From Bacteroidota bacterium (GTDB lineage: Bacteria > Bacteroidota > Bacteroidia > Cytophagales > Cyclobacteriaceae): a DNA stretch of 7,711 bases. Made by a program: the position numbers and the translations under genes. This document shows positions 6,518 through 7,711 of the stretch, in pieces. The DNA lies in assembly GCA_027297025.1 (NCBI GenBank), contig JAPUIM010000530.1:1-7711 (forward strand), read 5' to 3'. Under the pieces are notes generated by a model. That model was not told the DNA's origin. It ran no database searches and worked only from the letters and a program-made list of their open reading frames with translations. Numbering within the stretch: position 1 is the first letter of the stretch; each line of letters starts with the position of its first letter.

Positions 6518-7711
6518 TTAGGTCAAAGCTTTGAATAATATCTCCACCGGATGCATGGCGGTACGACCTGTCCCATCTTTTATCTGATGCCGGCAACTGG
6601 TACCTGGGGCAGCTATCACAACATCTTGAGAGGTATTTCTAATATATGGAAACAGTACTAGCTCACCAATTTGCATCGACACCTCATAATGTTCCTTTTC
6701 ATAACCAAAAGAACCAGCCATTCCACAACATCCTGAAGGGATCAACTGAACCTGGAAATTTTTAGGTAAGGATAACATTTTTTGGGTGTGGGACATGGAT
6801 GAAAGCGCCTTCTGATGGCAGTGACCGTGGAGTCGAATGGATTTTTGTTCCACGGTGAAAATATCTGAAGTAATATGCCCTCGGTCTATTTCTTGAGATA
6901 TGAATTCATCAATCAACAATGTGTGGTCAGCTAATGTTTGTGCTTCATTACTTAGCACATTGGGAACCAAATCTATGTATTCATCCCGCAAAGTGAGGAT
7001 GGCTGAAGGTTCAATACCAATGATGGGCGTATTTTCATCTACCAACGGACTCAATATTTTTACATTTTCAATAGCCAAGTCCTTGGCTTTTCTCACCAAT
7101 CCTTTGGACAGGTAGGTACGCCCACTTTCCAAGTGGTCAGGTATTACTACTTCATATCCCAATCTAGCCAGTAATTGTACGGTACTTCTACCAATGGAAG
7201 TTTCCTGGTAATTGCTAAATTCATCACAAAAGAGCAATACTTTTCCCTTGTCAGTCACTTTTTGCTGGTTAGAGGGCAACCACTGTTTTTGATACCACGA
7301 TCTCAGGGACAACTTATCTACTTGAGGTAACGGCCGTTTTAAGGTAAATCCCAGCACCTTCTTGCCCACCATGGAAGTAAATGGGTTGGAAGAAAAAAAG
7401 TTGAACAAGCCAGGAAATTTGGAGGCCAACGCCATGGTGCTATTAAAGGCTCCCACCAATTTGGCACGAAAAGGAACGCCATTGGCATCATAATAATGTT
7501 GTAGAAATTCCGCCTTTAGTTTAGTCATGTCTATATTGGAAGGGCATTCCGATTTACAACCCTTGCAGGAGAGGCAGAGATCCATGACTTCCATAATCTC
7601 TTGATGATCAAACCGGTTGGGCTTGGTAGAATGTGTAAGCATTTCCCGCAACATGTTGGCACGGGCACGGGTGGTATCTTGCTCGTTTCTGGTAGCCATA
7701 TAGCTGGGACA
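6518..7711 (-). CDS. C-terminal part of an FAD/[4Fe-4S] oxidoreductase (YdiJ / D-lactate dehydrogenase type), cut by the window edge
   Basis: This is the iron-sulfur half of a large fusion flavoenzyme that oxidises a D-2-hydroxy acid; E. coli YdiJ and D-lactate dehydrogenases are relatives, and the substrate is not readable here. The frame stays open to the right edge, and the four codons before the Met at 7699 read CPSY, the end of a first cluster motif. That Met is therefore internal, and the FAD domain lies outside the window. Numbered from that Met: C42, C45, C48 and C52 form a second [4Fe-4S] site (CLSCKGCKSECP). The first cysteine-rich domain (about 153-245) has ESGR where other families have CCGR, and IEPSA instead of EPSC. 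The second keeps HGHCHQKA (291-298), CCG (324-326) and GTSCRHQ (366-372). The degenerate first domain is also what I recall for YdiJ. Full proteins of this type are near 1,000 residues. TAA stop at 6520-6518; 62 bases to the next gene. Confidence 0.9.
   Translation of the reverse strand, partial: CPSYMATRNEQDTTRARANMLREMLTHSTKPNRFDHQEIMEVMDLCLSCKGCKSECPSNIDMTKLKAEFLQHYYDANGVPFRAKLVGAFNSTMALASKFPGLFNFFSSNPFTSMVGKKVLGFTLKRPLPQVDKLSLRSWYQKQWLPSNQQKVTDKGKVLLFCDEFSNYQETSIGRSTVQLLARLGYEVVIPDHLESGRTYLSKGLVRKAKDLAIENVKILSPLVDENTPIIGIEPSAILTLRDEYIDLVPNVLSNEAQTLADHTLLIDEFISQEIDRGHITSDIFTVEQKSIRLHGHCHQKALSSMSHTQKMLSLPKNFQVQLIPSGCCGMAGSFGYEKEHYEVSMQIGELVLFPYIRNTSQDVVIAAPGTSCRHQIKDGTGRTAMHPVEILFKALT

Noticed and set aside
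1..7711. A search for mobile, defence, toxin-antitoxin or CRISPR elements
   Set aside because: No transposase, integrase, direct-repeat array, attachment site or known defence domain was seen on either strand; the genes are housekeeping, envelope and small orphan types, and neither small gene shows a toxin-antitoxin pair layout.

Overview
The window reads as an ordinary chromosomal segment of a member of the Bacteroidota, probably a marine or environmental Cytophagales- or Flavobacteriia-like bacterium. The signs are a BatD-family protein, a POTRA-less Omp85 barrel, two small Bacteroidota-type orphan proteins, near-absence of Shine-Dalgarno sequences, and candidate promoters resembling the Bacteroidota -33/-7 pattern (TTTG, then TAnnTTTG). 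The lineage call rests on protein character read by eye and is inference. I see no insertion sequence, tRNA, rRNA, CRISPR array, prophage gene or defence gene.

Left part (1-3081, plus the start of the next gene): a good bidirectional intrinsic terminator (93-122) lies just past the stop of a 63-residue orphan gene on the minus strand (121-312). Divergent from it, a stand-alone BatD-like membrane-anchored protein (421-1914) is followed after 90 bases by a complete chorismate synthase gene, aroC (2005-3081). After a single intervening base comes a glutamate/dicarboxylate:cation symporter (3083-4405). BatD, aroC and the symporter run in one direction and may form one transcription unit; aroC and the symporter almost certainly do.

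Middle (4406-5104): a 101-base gap holds a good match to the -7 element and a strong hairpin in the presumed leader of a NifU/Nfu-type iron-sulfur carrier (4507-5094). That gene ends 10 bases from the stop of the next, oppositely directed gene, with no terminator visible between them.

Right part (minus strand, 5105-7711): read in transcription order, the C-terminal part of a large FAD/iron-sulfur oxidoreductase of the YdiJ/D-lactate dehydrogenase type runs in from beyond the right edge. After 62 bases containing a plausible promoter comes an 84-residue unknown protein, whose stop overlaps the start of a barrel-only Omp85 outer-membrane protein (ATGACTAA). The Nfu carrier and the multi-cluster oxidoreductase are both iron-sulfur genes, but nothing in the sequence shows that they work together.

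No clearly new system is present. The items most worth a second look are the two small orphan genes and their partners, the aroC-symporter coupling, the hairpin in the nfu leader, and two corrected gene boundaries (the barrel protein start, and the oxidoreductase being cut by the window edge).
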